A stretch of 64,000 bases of DNA, taken from the NCBI RefSeq assembly GCF_022458985.1, contig NC_061778.1, forward strand, positions 5,535,501 through 5,599,500, written 5' to 3'. The notes beneath the pieces are model-generated. The model saw only the letters and a program-made list of their open reading frames with translations. It was not told the origin of the DNA and made no database searches. Below, in pieces: positions 24,645 through 35,570 of the stretch. Every line of letters begins with the position of its first letter. The first letter of the stretch is position 1. Source of the stretch: Mugil cephalus (Eukaryota > Chordata > Actinopteri > Mugiliformes > Mugilidae). A program made the position numbers and the translations under genes.

Positions 24645-25719
24645 GTTGGCAATGAAAATAAACCACTGACAGGAGAAGCACACAGAAGAGAAATCTAAAT
24701 CTAATCAATATTTGGTGAGACCACCCTTTGCCTTCAAGACAGCATCAGTTCTTCTAGGTCCACATGCGCATAGTTTTAGAAGGAACTCGGCTGGTAGATT
24801 GTTCCAAACATCTTGGAGAACTAACCACAAATCTTCCGTGGATGTAGGCTTCCTCAAATCCTTCTTTCTCTTCATGTAATCTCAGACACACTCCATGATG
24901 TTGAAATCAGGGCTCTGTGGGGGACATGCCATCACTTCCAGGACTTCTTGTTCATCTTTAGTCTGAAGATAGTTCTTAATGACCCTGACTGTTTGTTTTG
25001 GGTCTTTGTCCTGCTGTAGAATAAATCTGGGCCCAATCATCCTCCTCCCTGATGGTGCTGATGATGGATAAGTATCTGCCTGTATTTCTCAGCAGTGAGG
25101 ACCATTGATCCTGAACAAATATCCAACTCCATTTGCAGAAATGCAGCCCCAAACTCGCACCATGCTTCACTGTTGCCTGCAGACACTCATTATTGTAGCT
25201 CTCTCCAGCCCTTTGGTGAACAAACTGCTGTCTGCTACAGACAAATATTTCAAAATTTGACTCATTAGTCCAGAGCACCTGCTGCCATTTTTCTGCACCC
25301 TCATAGTTCAGTCTCTTGGCCTTGTTTCCATGTCAGAGAGATGGATCTTTGGCTGCAACTTTTCCATGAAAACCATTTCTGGCCAGATTTCCCCAGTCAG
25401 TAAATGGGCGTACCTGGGTCTGCCAGTTCCGAGCTGATAGCTCTACTGGACATCTTCTGATTTCAAAGTGAAATAAGCTTGATGTGTTTCCTTGGCCGAC
25501 CACTGCATCTGCTATCCTGCAAACTCCCAGACTTTGTACAAGTGTACCTATAGGGATTGATGCTGGTTTGAAAGCAAAAGGCAGTAACACTAAATACTTA
25601 TGTGACTTTGCATTTTGTAAATTGATCAAAATAAACGATCCTTATTTAGGTTTTTGAAAGCATTCTTAGTTTACAGCATTTTTTCCACACCTGCCTAAAA
25701 GCTTTGCACAATACTGTAC
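24645..25719 (-). mobile_element. Tc1-like DNA transposon, decayed
   Basis: Read on the minus strand, two fragments of a Tc1/mariner transposase are visible at about 24976-25278 (starting LWTNESNFEIF) and 25333-25629, with shifts between frames. The left half contains the well-known wording around TTGGTGAGACCACCCTTTGC and TCTTCATGTAATC. The right end AGCTTTGCACAATACTGTAC matches the family terminus. The matching left terminus is missing, so the copy is truncated and inactive. Confidence 0.8.
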
Positions 25720-25739
25720 TGCACAGCAAACTGAGAAAA

Positions 25740-26630
25740 GTTGAATTCTTGGTGTTAAACTGACATACACTAGTACAGTTAATTATACTCTGGGTAGAGT
25801 TAATCCATTATAATTAAATCTATATAATATATCTCAGTTGATAAATTGTTGTTGTCAAAACCGATTGTAAAAAGGAAGTGTCACGAAATCAAACCTCTAG
25901 GTGTAAATGTTTAAATATTAACTCCGAACTTCTTACTATAAACTCTGATCCTGTATTTAACACCTTAAGTGTTAACGCTCCCCCATTACTCTTCGGGCAC
26001 CCGAAGTCATTTTGCAGCAGTGAGCCACGTAAACTTTACTTGTCGCGCTGTTACTAACCACCTGAACACCTGCTTAATGACCTAGAGGTTAGCATGCGTG
26101 CCTGGCCTCACTGTAACATAGAAAGAAAGTAACAGCAGTAAACAGTACGTTTGGCTTGATGTTTTGGCTGAGTGAGACAAGTCATGCACTTTGTCACCAT
26201 AGATATAAAACGTGATAAGATGATGCTAATGGTTTGGAGCTGCTAGCTAGTGTGTTTTTGAACTGCCAAACATGACTAACTTTTTATTTTAGTAAAGTTT
26301 ATTTTCCAAGTATTTTTTGTAGGATTATAAAAGAATTATATTGACACCTTTTAAGTGTTATGGGGGTAACACTTGTGTAGTTAAGAAATAGTCCTCTGAG
26401 AGAGTTAATTGCTAGCACTACATAAAAGTGTTTAAAAAACTAACACTGGTTGGTGTTAGGCAGCGTGTTAAATTTAATTACAGGAAGAGTCAAATTTACG
26501 CTAACTTAGTGTAAAGGTACCAAAACTTGAAAAGTGTTAAATTAACACCCTGGGGTGTGGACCCATATAGACACTTTAAGTGTTAAGATCAACTCTTACA
26601 GTTTTCATTTTGGGTATAATGATTTTACTG
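25740..26630. repeat. GTGTTAA/TTAACAC-rich palindromic repeat block
   Basis: The block is AT-rich and full of the words GTGTTAA, TTAACAC, AACACTT and AAGTGTTA in both orientations, for example around 25965-25975, 26345-26375, 26440-26475 and 26535-26590. Such wording is known from low-complexity non-autonomous DNA elements in teleosts. No coding sequence was found. Confidence 0.5.
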
Positions 26631-26745
26631 CGTGTGACTATCCTGTGACATTATCATGTTCTAATGGAAAACTTTTAAAAGGTGACTCATCACATGTATC
26701 ATTCATCGCATGAGATCAAACCAAAAGTATGAAATGCTCTATAGT

Positions 26746-27057
26746 CACATGTAAGGCTGAGAACCAGCCTTACAACCACACACAAAAACGCTTTAGGAAC
26801 AACTAAAAAACAAAACAAAAAACAGCTCAAGGTGTTGACTTGGCCTCCAAATTCACCAGATCCCAAACTGATCAAGTATCTGTGCAATGATTCATAGAGG
26901 CCCCTCCCCTCCTCAAAGGCCCCTCACTAACAACATTCTGTTACCAGACACCACAGGACACCTTCAGAAGGCCCATGTTTATTCTCTGATGACTGTTTTG
27001 GAGGCACAAAGGAGACCTAGACAACATCAGGTCATAATGTTATGGCTAATCGGTGTA
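26746..27057 (-). mobile_element. MITE, copy A (one end missing)
   Basis: About 310 bases match the reverse complement of 58350-58647 over nearly the full length, for example GCTTTAGGA-CAACT, CCAAATTCAC-A, TGTTACCAGACACCACAGGA and AATGTTATG. The right end has the terminal GGCTAATCGGTGTA; the left terminus is not recognisable. It is non-coding. Confidence 0.75.
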
Positions 27058-28014
27058 AAACTTCCCAGAAGTTTTTCAGATAGTGATATAAGGCACACAT
27101 ATGGGCTCATATGGTCACAGCTTTCCACTTTGAAAATGTCTGATGATTGCACCGCTCATCCGAACGGCGCCTTCAGCTTTAACTGATTTACTAACTTGCA
27201 CTGAGAGGATGCAGTCCAGGTTAGATTCTCCAGACTGAAGGCGTGAATCAGGGTGGAATGTTTTGTTGAGAGATGTCAAGGATGTGTTGTAAGTCTCAGG
27301 CCAACTCCCCCTGCTCTGCATACGGCGTAACATGCACCATGATCTGGACGACTGAGAAGCTTCACCGACTTCTGCTTATTTGCCTGCGCAGCTCCCTAAA
27401 GCTGTTCACGTTGCAATGTTACACCGTTGCACCGTTTGTTGCTCTCTAAGGACAGCGTTTCCAGAGGAAACACAGTTACAGTCCAAGGGATGCAAAATAG
27501 TGGCACAGACACGCAAATTTAAAAAGAAAAAAAAAAATCTTTCATTAAGTAAACATGAGATCACATTCAGGAGACATTCAGAAAATGGATGCAAATCAAT
27601 TACACCAGATATTTAAAGCAATATTCTCAACACTGTACAATAAAAAATCTCTAATACATTATTTTAAAGTAGGTCACATTGTGGTTGCGATTTACTTCTT
27701 TTTTCTTTTTTTTTTAATTTATATAGTTTGAGTCAAACCACTAAGTTGGACAGTAGTCAGATGTCAGTGTCTTTCCCACACAAAAGACATATGACTGCTA
27801 ACTGTACTGGACTTGTGCAACTATGGTTAAGTAGCTTCCTGTGGTGGAGAGGCGTCAGATGCAGAAATTATGGGAAAACCATAGAAACTGCTGAGAAATC
27901 ATACGTAATGCAGAATTAAAAAACCCCCAGATTAGTGGGGGCAGGTTAGTGTTTTCTATGAGTCTTTTTTGAATGACAGAAGAAGCCGGATGTTCTGGTT
28001 TAGTCATTTTGCCA
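27058..28014. other. c3orf52 downstream region
   Basis: Non-coding. It contains A runs near 27525-27535 and T runs near 27698-27716. Part of it is probably the c3orf52 3' UTR, but no clear poly(A) signal was singled out. Confidence 0.4.
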
Positions 28015-30273
28015 TCACGAAATCATTTGCAGGGAAACGGGATCGACGTACAGCGGCCCCGACTCAGCTGGCTCCTGGTCGTACAGAAACTGCCGAAACA
28101 CATTGTAAACCATCTCCCTGCTCAGAGTAAAGTTCCTCAGCTCATCCAGCTGCTCCTTAGGCAGCAGAAACGTCAGCGAGTAGTCAGCGGTGACTGGATC
28201 ATTCCTGCGGGGCCAGACAGGAAAACATTAAAGCGGTCCAACATACATGTATAATCCAGATGTCAACCCAACCGATTGAAAACCAAAGTTGCAACCACAC
28301 ACTCCGATGTCTGTTTACCTGAAGGCTTTTATCTCAAATGTGTTGAAGTATCGTCCCAGAGCCGCAGAGGATCTGTAGAGGTCGGCCAGCTGGGTGGGGC
28401 AGGTTGAAACATGCAGGAGCAAACAATGAGAAACTCTTCACTTCGCCTCACTCCACTTAGATCTCAGTTATGCTGCTAAAAGCTTTCAAGCGGTTCTCTG
28501 AGTTGCGGTATTACAAGTTCTACTCTTTCACTTTCACAATACAGATGTCACCATGAGTTCAGGATGTCGCTCTCAGGCAAAACAGATACTTCTAGAGAGT
28601 ATCAGACCTAATGTTAGAAGTTTCAAACAACTGGAATCAGGTTATAATTCATCCTTTTCTTTACAAAATTTAGAATGTAAAGAAGCGTATGTTATTTTAT
28701 TGAAACAAGGCGGTAAACTACACCAATAACAGAGCTATTGACTAAAAACTGTCTCTTTGTAAGCAAGTTTTTAGTCACACATGCATCGATTATGTTCTCT
28801 GCTCACAATGCTAATCTGGACGTGATCGCCCGTAGCTGGGGGATTAAGCAAATCATTTGAAAATATAGCAGGACTGACCTCGTTTTGTAGCTCTGTGGCG
28901 AGGGCCCGGCTCTGGGTGGAGTTGATGTCGAGAAGCTCCGTTGTGAAGTTTTGCTTTGGCAGCTTAAAGTTCCCACTGAAACCCTGAGGGACTACAAACA
29001 ACGAGGGGTCGTACTTGTCATCCACGTCCGTGTGGTTCGCTGTTCAGTGGGACACAGTGTTGGAATGAATGGAAAGCACTTTGCACTTTGATAAACATCC
29101 AAAGGTGCCACTCATCGACGTGGAAGCGTCTCGTGGTGAAACTTTACCTGAACACGCGGCCACTGAGATAATGATCACAACAATGATGAGGACAACTATC
29201 ATGACGAGGATCATCCATAGTCTGACTTTCATGAAGACACGCTCGTTCAGCTCTCTCTTTACCCTGCTCACAGCGCTCTCCTAGAGGCAAAAGGAAACTG
29301 ATTGTCAAGATGTGGCTGCGGCTTTATGAGAAGGGAAGGTGTGGCGGTAAAACGTCTTTTGAAAACCTTTTAATGAGACACTGATCGAGAACGGCAAATG
29401 CACAACCCAAAGCTGCACGGATGACACGCAGAAAGGTACAGTTCCTTTTTCAACAAGCGAAGGAGGAAATACCAAAGAAGCGGGGACTTTCATACCTCAT
29501 GAGGAGTACTGTTATTCTCCAGGCTGCTTTGACCCTGTGCTGAGTGGTGAGAGGGGTGCGTCTCCCCGTTACTGTTGGCAATCTGACAAAACACATACAA
29601 GCCAAAGCAACAGTGAGTCACTTTCCTGCGTTTCCTATGAATAGAAATAATGTGGTTAGTTTTGCTTCTTTCGCTTTCACGGTCAGTGAAATCAAATATC
29701 CAAATGGGATGTTTTGCCTTCTTCCCTTATGTATTTCGCTCGTAGGGTCTAAAACTTTCCAGACAACGGAACAAAAGCAAATGATCTAAATCTTGATGAC
29801 AGCTCACCTCCACAAAAAGCAACACATCCCTCTCTGTGGCATCAGGGCTCTTGTTGTCCACGCTGTCGCTGATCACAGCTGTGGGCTGGGAAGTCAAATG
29901 TGAAAACATCAAATCACTAAACACCAGAAAGTCAAAATGACAGCTGAAGAATTTATAATTTACTCAATTATTCAAGTTGTGTCTTTAAAACAGGGCCACA
30001 AAGCTCGTACAGATATTAAAACAGTCTAAATTCAAATGTGAAAAGTTTCCTGTCATATAACTGAAAAGTACTCCTCAGATACTACTTCAAATCAGCTGAT
30101 TCATTACGGTTTCAACTCAAATGTCTCCTCGATAAAAGTAAGCAAAGTCTCATTTCAGTTTTCGTATGTTTAATAAAACTTTACGATCAGGTGTTTAATC
30201 ATTATCTCACCTGTTCAGTGGTTGTTCCTCCATCGGGGGAATCCGCCGCAGGTATTTGCTCTTCGTCGGCCAT
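28015..30273 (-). CDS. c3orf52: TPA-induced transmembrane protein homologue (C3orf52/TTMP)
   Basis: TTMP is a small single-pass membrane protein of the endoplasmic reticulum induced by phorbol ester; its biochemical role is poorly known. Seven exons (30211-30273, 29808-29885, 29496-29582, 29148-29280, 28879-29039, 28319-28389, 28015-28204) join in frame to 260 residues. The acidic N-terminal half is cytosolic-type. The membrane helix LWMILVMIVVLIIVVIIISV lies at about 97-119 after a basic stretch. The lumenal part has several N-glycosylation sites (NHT, NFT, NST, NFT) and a SEA-like domain with LADLYRSSAALGRYF and DPVTADYSLTFLLP, both matching human C3orf52. It has a longer cytosolic tail than human. 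Identification rests on the ectodomain pattern and on linkage to guca1c. Confidence 0.85.
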
Positions 30274-30540
30274 GCTAATTTACCTCCTTGATTACAACCC
30301 GGAAGTACCTGTTATGTAGTTTTAATAACCATTTACCAAAAACAATCCGCGGAGTCGTAAACGTCTCAGCTGCGCTTTTTCTTCATGTATGTAGTAATGA
30401 AAAAAGGAAGCGATCATTCACAAACAACAGGTGACTCGGTGAAATGCCATCGTTAGAGCTGGAACCTGAGAAAATGTTTTCCTTCGTGTGTCTCTAAATT
30501 CTTCCCTCGTCCTTGTCGCTCCCAGGTAAGTTTCCTTCTG
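30274..30540. promoter_or_regulatory. c3orf52 promoter, possibly divergent
   Basis: This is the 5' flank of c3orf52. On the plus strand a near-perfect donor CTCCCAGGTAAGTTTCC occurs at about 30519-30535, which could be the end of a first exon of a divergent non-coding transcript. No protein-coding gene follows on that strand in the window. Confidence 0.3.
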
Positions 30541-31184
30541 GTATCGGTCGTTTGACGCCCAGTGTGGGAGGGAGTCGGCTTCCGTGGGAGGAAACTTCTA
30601 ACAGAAAGACTAAAGTATGACCCAACGCTGACACTTCATGGACTTCTGCGGAAGCCTCGCTGTTGCGTTACACTTAAAGGGAATTTGAAAGGAAAGCTGT
30701 TGTCCTTGTTGTGTTTATTTCCCAATCAGACAACGAATATCCAAGACGGTTCAAAGTGACATATTACGCGCACTATTTATTATTTATTTATAAGAATCAC
30801 TAGGATATGATTTGGCTCTTCCACCTAGTTTACATTAAATTGATAACATATTAAAAATGAACCATAATGTTAAACTGAACTGAACTGAACAGGAAACATG
30901 GAAGAGTTTTTTTTTTTGTTTTGTTTTTTTTTTTTTAATTTTTTTTAAGAGATTTAAATACAGATACCACCTGCTGGAAACAAAAAGAAACTTAAATTTT
31001 ATTCTTCGGATGGTAAAAATCAATGGTAGTTTTTGGCCTAAGATAAACAGTGAATTAAGTTCTGGGGTTACAGATCACATTACAGCTCTGAGGTATATTT
31101 CAGTTATTAATATGAGACCAATCTACGGTTGAATGGTGGTGCTGCTCCCATAAACGGATACTGTGTCAAAAAGAAAAAATGGAT

Positions 31185-31400
31185 ATGTCCAGTCATTATC
31201 TACCACTGTTTATCCTGTAGAGGATGGGTGGGGGTTGGCATCTCTCCAAGCTGTCATTGGCATGAGTAAACAACCATTTACACTCCTAACTACCACTGAC
31301 TACACCAAATTTAAATCGCCCCATTAACTCTGGAGGACCATGAGAAAACCCGTGCAGGCGCAGGAAGAACATGCAAACTCCACACAGAAAGGCCTTAGGG
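31185..31400 (+). repeat. teleost-wide dispersed repeat fragment
   Basis: Contains TTTATCCTGTAGAGGATGGG near one end and the very common string GAACATGCAAACTCCACACA followed by GAAAGGCC near 31367-31393. It is diverged and probably shortened. The transposon family was not assigned. Confidence 0.55.
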
Positions 31401-31797
31401 TCGTATGTATTTAATCTAATTAAATGATTTGTGGAAATACACCAAATTTCTTTGTGACTCCATGAACTAAAAAGCATTAGTACGGTGCATTTTGCCTGAA
31501 CAGGTACAAGAAAGCTGCAGTCAGAACAAACTAAATTCCTGAGACGGTATTAAATCTGAGAACAGAAGAGAGAACAGCTGTGGGTATTTTATAGTCCTGC
31601 AGAGGCTTTCGAATTTGCATGTCATTACTGACGACCTAGAACTATAAAACAGTTCTGCAAACATCTGATTGACGACCTTTCAGAACATTTAAAATTGTCC
31701 TTAATCATTCTGATTTTACCAGCCCTGACACACAAAAAAAGAAGAAGAAGCATAAGAAGAAGTAAATTAAGTTTTTCTTTACATAAACAAGGAACTG

Positions 31798-32423
31798 TTT
31801 ATTTTCAGCTCTGAGAACCTGAGCTGCTCCACAGTAGCAATGTGATTTCAGTATTGTGTGTAGATTAAAAGACAAGCTGCGATACAGACCAACATACATA
31901 AACAGAAAACTAATCATATTAGTTAAACTTAAAATAATTTTGCAGGCTGTTAAAACATTTATATATCTGCTAACATGTATATATGTGAAATCTAGTCATA
32001 CTTTTGTCAACCCAGCAGTCAGTATCTTAAAAGTTCTTTGTTTGTGACAGTGACTCCTGAAATAGAAAATGCACTCTTAACAACGTCTTTGTCGAATCGT
32101 AGCAAACAAAACAAACGTGATTGTCACAGAAGTGGGAGTCTCGCAGACTTGGTGCGACGTGAGGTGAATTTCCCGGGATCACGGACGCAGTAAAAGCTGT
32201 GATACATCTTTCCATGTGCAGAAAAAAACAGCTGCTTCCATCCAGTCTCCAGTGTTTTGTAGACCTTCCATGGGCAGCCAGGAGAGGGCGACAGAGGAAC
32301 TTAAAAGAGCAAGGATCAAGAAGTGAAAATTGCAGGAGGAGCAGGAGTTGAGTTCTCTTACTCAAAGCTCTGAATAACTTATATTTTCTCATATATATTT
32401 TTTTTTCATAAAGATTTCACAGT
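31798..32423 (-). other. probable rcsd1 3' UTR
   Basis: This non-coding sequence follows the rcsd1 stop codon. AATAAA on the minus strand at 31798-31803 is a candidate poly(A) signal. Confidence 0.4.
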
Positions 32424-35105
32424 TCACACCATCTCATTTCCTCCTTGGTGCATCTCTTCCTGCCCCTCCTCTGTCTTAAAGTCGCCCTCCATGTGCTCGA
32501 CAGGCTCAGGCGGCTGCTGCTCCTCCATCGAAGCCTCTGAGCTCCGAGCTTGTTCCGCGTCCCGCTCCGGATCTCCTCGGCCGTCTGCGTCGGCCTTCGC
32601 TGCCTCAGCCGCTGCTTTTCCACAGTCCTTGTTTTCTTCTCCGTTCAGGCTGCCCGGCACCTCGAATTCGGCTTCCTCTGCCGGGCTGTCCAAAACCTGG
32701 TCCCCATTTTCTTTTGGGCTGCAGAGTTCACATGGGGACAGGTCTGTCTCCTCTCCACCCGACCTCCTGTGCTGTCTGGTGGGTGGACGCCTCTTGAATG
32801 ACAGTCGTGCACGGGTCTGTGAGGAAAAAACGGAATAAATATGTGTAAGAGCCACCAGGGAAGTTATTTTATTGGATCTTTTGAAAGATGGTTGTGGAAA
32901 GGGGCTTGAATCAATGGGGTTAAAAGGAGAAGACAACACAACGCACGCTTGAACCTGATCTGTAATTGCAAATTGCAGCCAACCAAGTGTCCTGTATTTC
33001 GTAGGAGAATAATTCAGTCTTCGGATAATTTCTGGTGAATGTCCACGTCTAACCAGTATATGCGTGTGAACGTCAAACAAATGGTATCCGGGAACTCTAA
33101 CTAGGCTAAGGGGATTACGTCTTCAATCCCCCGTGCAGCAGCACACACGCACAACAGGGGCATCCTGCTCCAGCTTATCCCACACCTGCTTAAAGAGAGG
33201 ATGCAGAACACCCACTGAGAAAGCACGTCAGCGGGGATGAGGGGCATGTGCCCGGGCTGTTACATCACGGGCTCATTCGGCGCATAGCGTGAGAAACACT
33301 TCAGCGGCTTCAATGTGACACAAAGTCTGTCATTTAGTGACTCATGCAAAAAAGCAACCGCGGTGAGAGATAAGACAGGAACAGTGTGGGCCGTCTGTTC
33401 AACGGCAGAACAAGAAAAGCAGTCGAGTGGCCCAGAGCTGTTTGTCCCCAACGTTCGCCCTGATGCGTTTACCTTGTTGAAGCTCGGCAGTGGCGTGCCT
33501 TCGGGGGGGCTGTCGAAGCCGATGGGCTCCTCCTCTTCGCTGGACTGACGTGAGGGTCGCAGGGTGGGGCTCGGGGGGCTGTGGGGTATGCAGGGCTGGG
33601 TGGTGGTGGTGGGCGACAGCGGCGCCGGCTGCAGCTTCACCTCAGGATTCTTGGGCGCAGGCAGCAGAGCATTGGGTGACAGAGCAAGGTTGGCCTGCAG
33701 GGAGGAGGGGGGTGAAGGAACATCGTGATGCCAACATGATCTCTTGTACATTTTGCTCTAAGAAAACCTTAACTGCTAATACACGTGCCGAAAATGCGAG
33801 CAAAGCTTCACATCGTCTAAAAAGTGAACCAGGTTACGTCAGCATATGATAAATGTTTCGTCATTAATAGATGGGAAACTCACCGGACTTTTCCATTATT
33901 TTATTCTTCTCTAACTGAAAATATGTGCAAGTGAATCTCTACACTTCCGCTTGTACGTCTCAAATCCAGGTTTACAAACAACACCTGAAATACTCAGAGA
34001 ACTCAAGTGCAGTCAAATCCAGAGTTCGCCCACTAACCATCGACAAAGCCCAGAGGAGAGAGTCCTACCTGCACAGGAGAGAAGAGGAACAGGGAGAATC
34101 GGCAGCCCTTTTGTCCCATGGCTGCCCAGCGTGTGACTCACTAACTAAAGGAACTACAGTGGCAACTCGGAAGCCTCAGCAGAGCCTCTGTGGCCCATGA
34201 TCCCCTTAGCTCATTATTCTGAGCCGATTGCAGCATCAGGGACAGGCCCCTCCTGTTTTTTTTTTGTTTTTTTTATCTCTGCATGTGAGCAGCTCGGGCA
34301 CCGGCGACGACTGAACAGTAGGGGGCAGTCATGCTTTAAATATCTCTAATCACCTGGCTGCACAAAAGACAGTTGCAAGAGATTCACCGACCTGCAGTTT
34401 CTCAATGATGCCAGAGTTCCTCATCTTGATTTTAAAGGGATTTGGAGCCACATTAGATTTCTGCAAGAGAGGACATTAAAGACAAAGTTATCACAACTCT
34501 ATCTGAAACATGGAAAGTTGATATTTATTGAAATTATGCAGCTCATGTCCTGGTAAGTATTTTATTTTCTGTAAATAAATAACTTAAAAGGTAGTGCTCT
34601 TATGCTGCTTTCAATTGACTTTAATAGAAAATTTAATGGAGCAAAAAAACCAACAGGACTTTCCCAAAGTTTCAGGCAGAATAAAAACTGATAGAACAGC
34701 AGATTTGGCAACTGTCCACTGTGAAATTGTGTGAGATTGCAATTAAAATGTGCAGTCAACAGTCTGTTTTGTGGCGACTTCCTGCGAATCTCAAGCAGCC
34801 AGATAGATGTAGCACACGGGTGAGGAAGGGAACGAAATGACTCACATCTGACTCTTCATTATCATCCGTTTGATTTGGCAGCTTCAGGGAACACGGCGGG
34901 TTTCTTCGAAACGGCAACTACAGATTAAAAAGGGGGGAGGGAGCGTTGGGTACACCGGCAATGCGGTTTTCATACGAGCTGAAAGTCACAAAGACGAAGC
35001 AGGGCGCGTGCAGCTCACCTCGTCGGTGGAGGTGGGCGTGGGGAAAATGTGACCTTTGAACCTTCCAGCCAGCTCGGCCACAGATGGCTTGGATGGAGAA
35101 TCCTT
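32424..35105 (-). CDS. rcsd1: RCSD domain-containing protein 1 (CapZIP), 5' end not found
   Basis: CapZIP binds the actin capping protein CapZ and is phosphorylated by stress kinases, mainly in muscle and blood cells. Five exons on the minus strand (35019-35105, 34846-34917, 34392-34460, 33473-33694, 32424-32816) stay in frame for 280 residues and a stop. Human-like blocks in order are SVAELAGRFK, RRNPPCSLKLP, PFKIKMRNSGIIEKLQANL, the Pro/Ser-rich RCSD core, EEEEPIGFDSPPEGTPLPSFNK and FKRRPPTRQHRRS. The C-terminal third is acidic and low-complexity (E/A/D-rich). It is shorter than human (416). The first coding exon, with the initiator Met, is not recognisable; it must be short and lie beyond 35106, perhaps far upstream in the gene-poor region. 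Confidence 0.85.
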
Positions 35106-35332
35106 CTGGAGGGAAACATCAATAAGACTCTCTTAACAACAGCCTTACATTAGCTGTTACGGTTCAGGCATTAGAGGTAGAAATGTTTCAAGCGCATACA
35201 GTTAGAGGACAATAAATGTCTGGAGGATACTGGAGAGGTTCTAGATCTCCCCGATTTCATCTGTGCACCATAGACCTTGAAAATAATGATGATGCACCAA
35301 AACTTGGACATCACAAAGTTACTCTGGCCCAT

Positions 35333-35570
35333 AGGTCTTCAACAGGGGGTCCACGAACCCTAGGGGGCCACGGAGATACTGCGGAGGGGGTCGCAAAATC
35401 TTTGGTTGATTAGACATTTTTTGTATAGTTTTTTAATTTCCCCCACAAATTTAAATTTCGTTAAACACACATTAACATGAATCCAACATATTTTAGTGAA
35501 GGGATAAGGACTAGCTTAATATGGAATGCAAAATGATAATTATAATGTGAAGAAGACCCCTGCTCTAGCC
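35333..35570 (+). mobile_element. hAT-like non-autonomous element, short copy
   Basis: Begins CTTCAACAGGGGGTCCACGA and ends AAGACCCCTGC. It shares both outer parts with the longer reverse copy at 61750-62275 (CCCCCACAAATTTA, CACATTAACATGAA, AATGCAAAATGATAAT) but lacks that copy's central 200 bases or so. CAGGGGTC/GACCCCTG ends resemble hAT termini. No 8-bp target duplication was evident. Confidence 0.6.
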
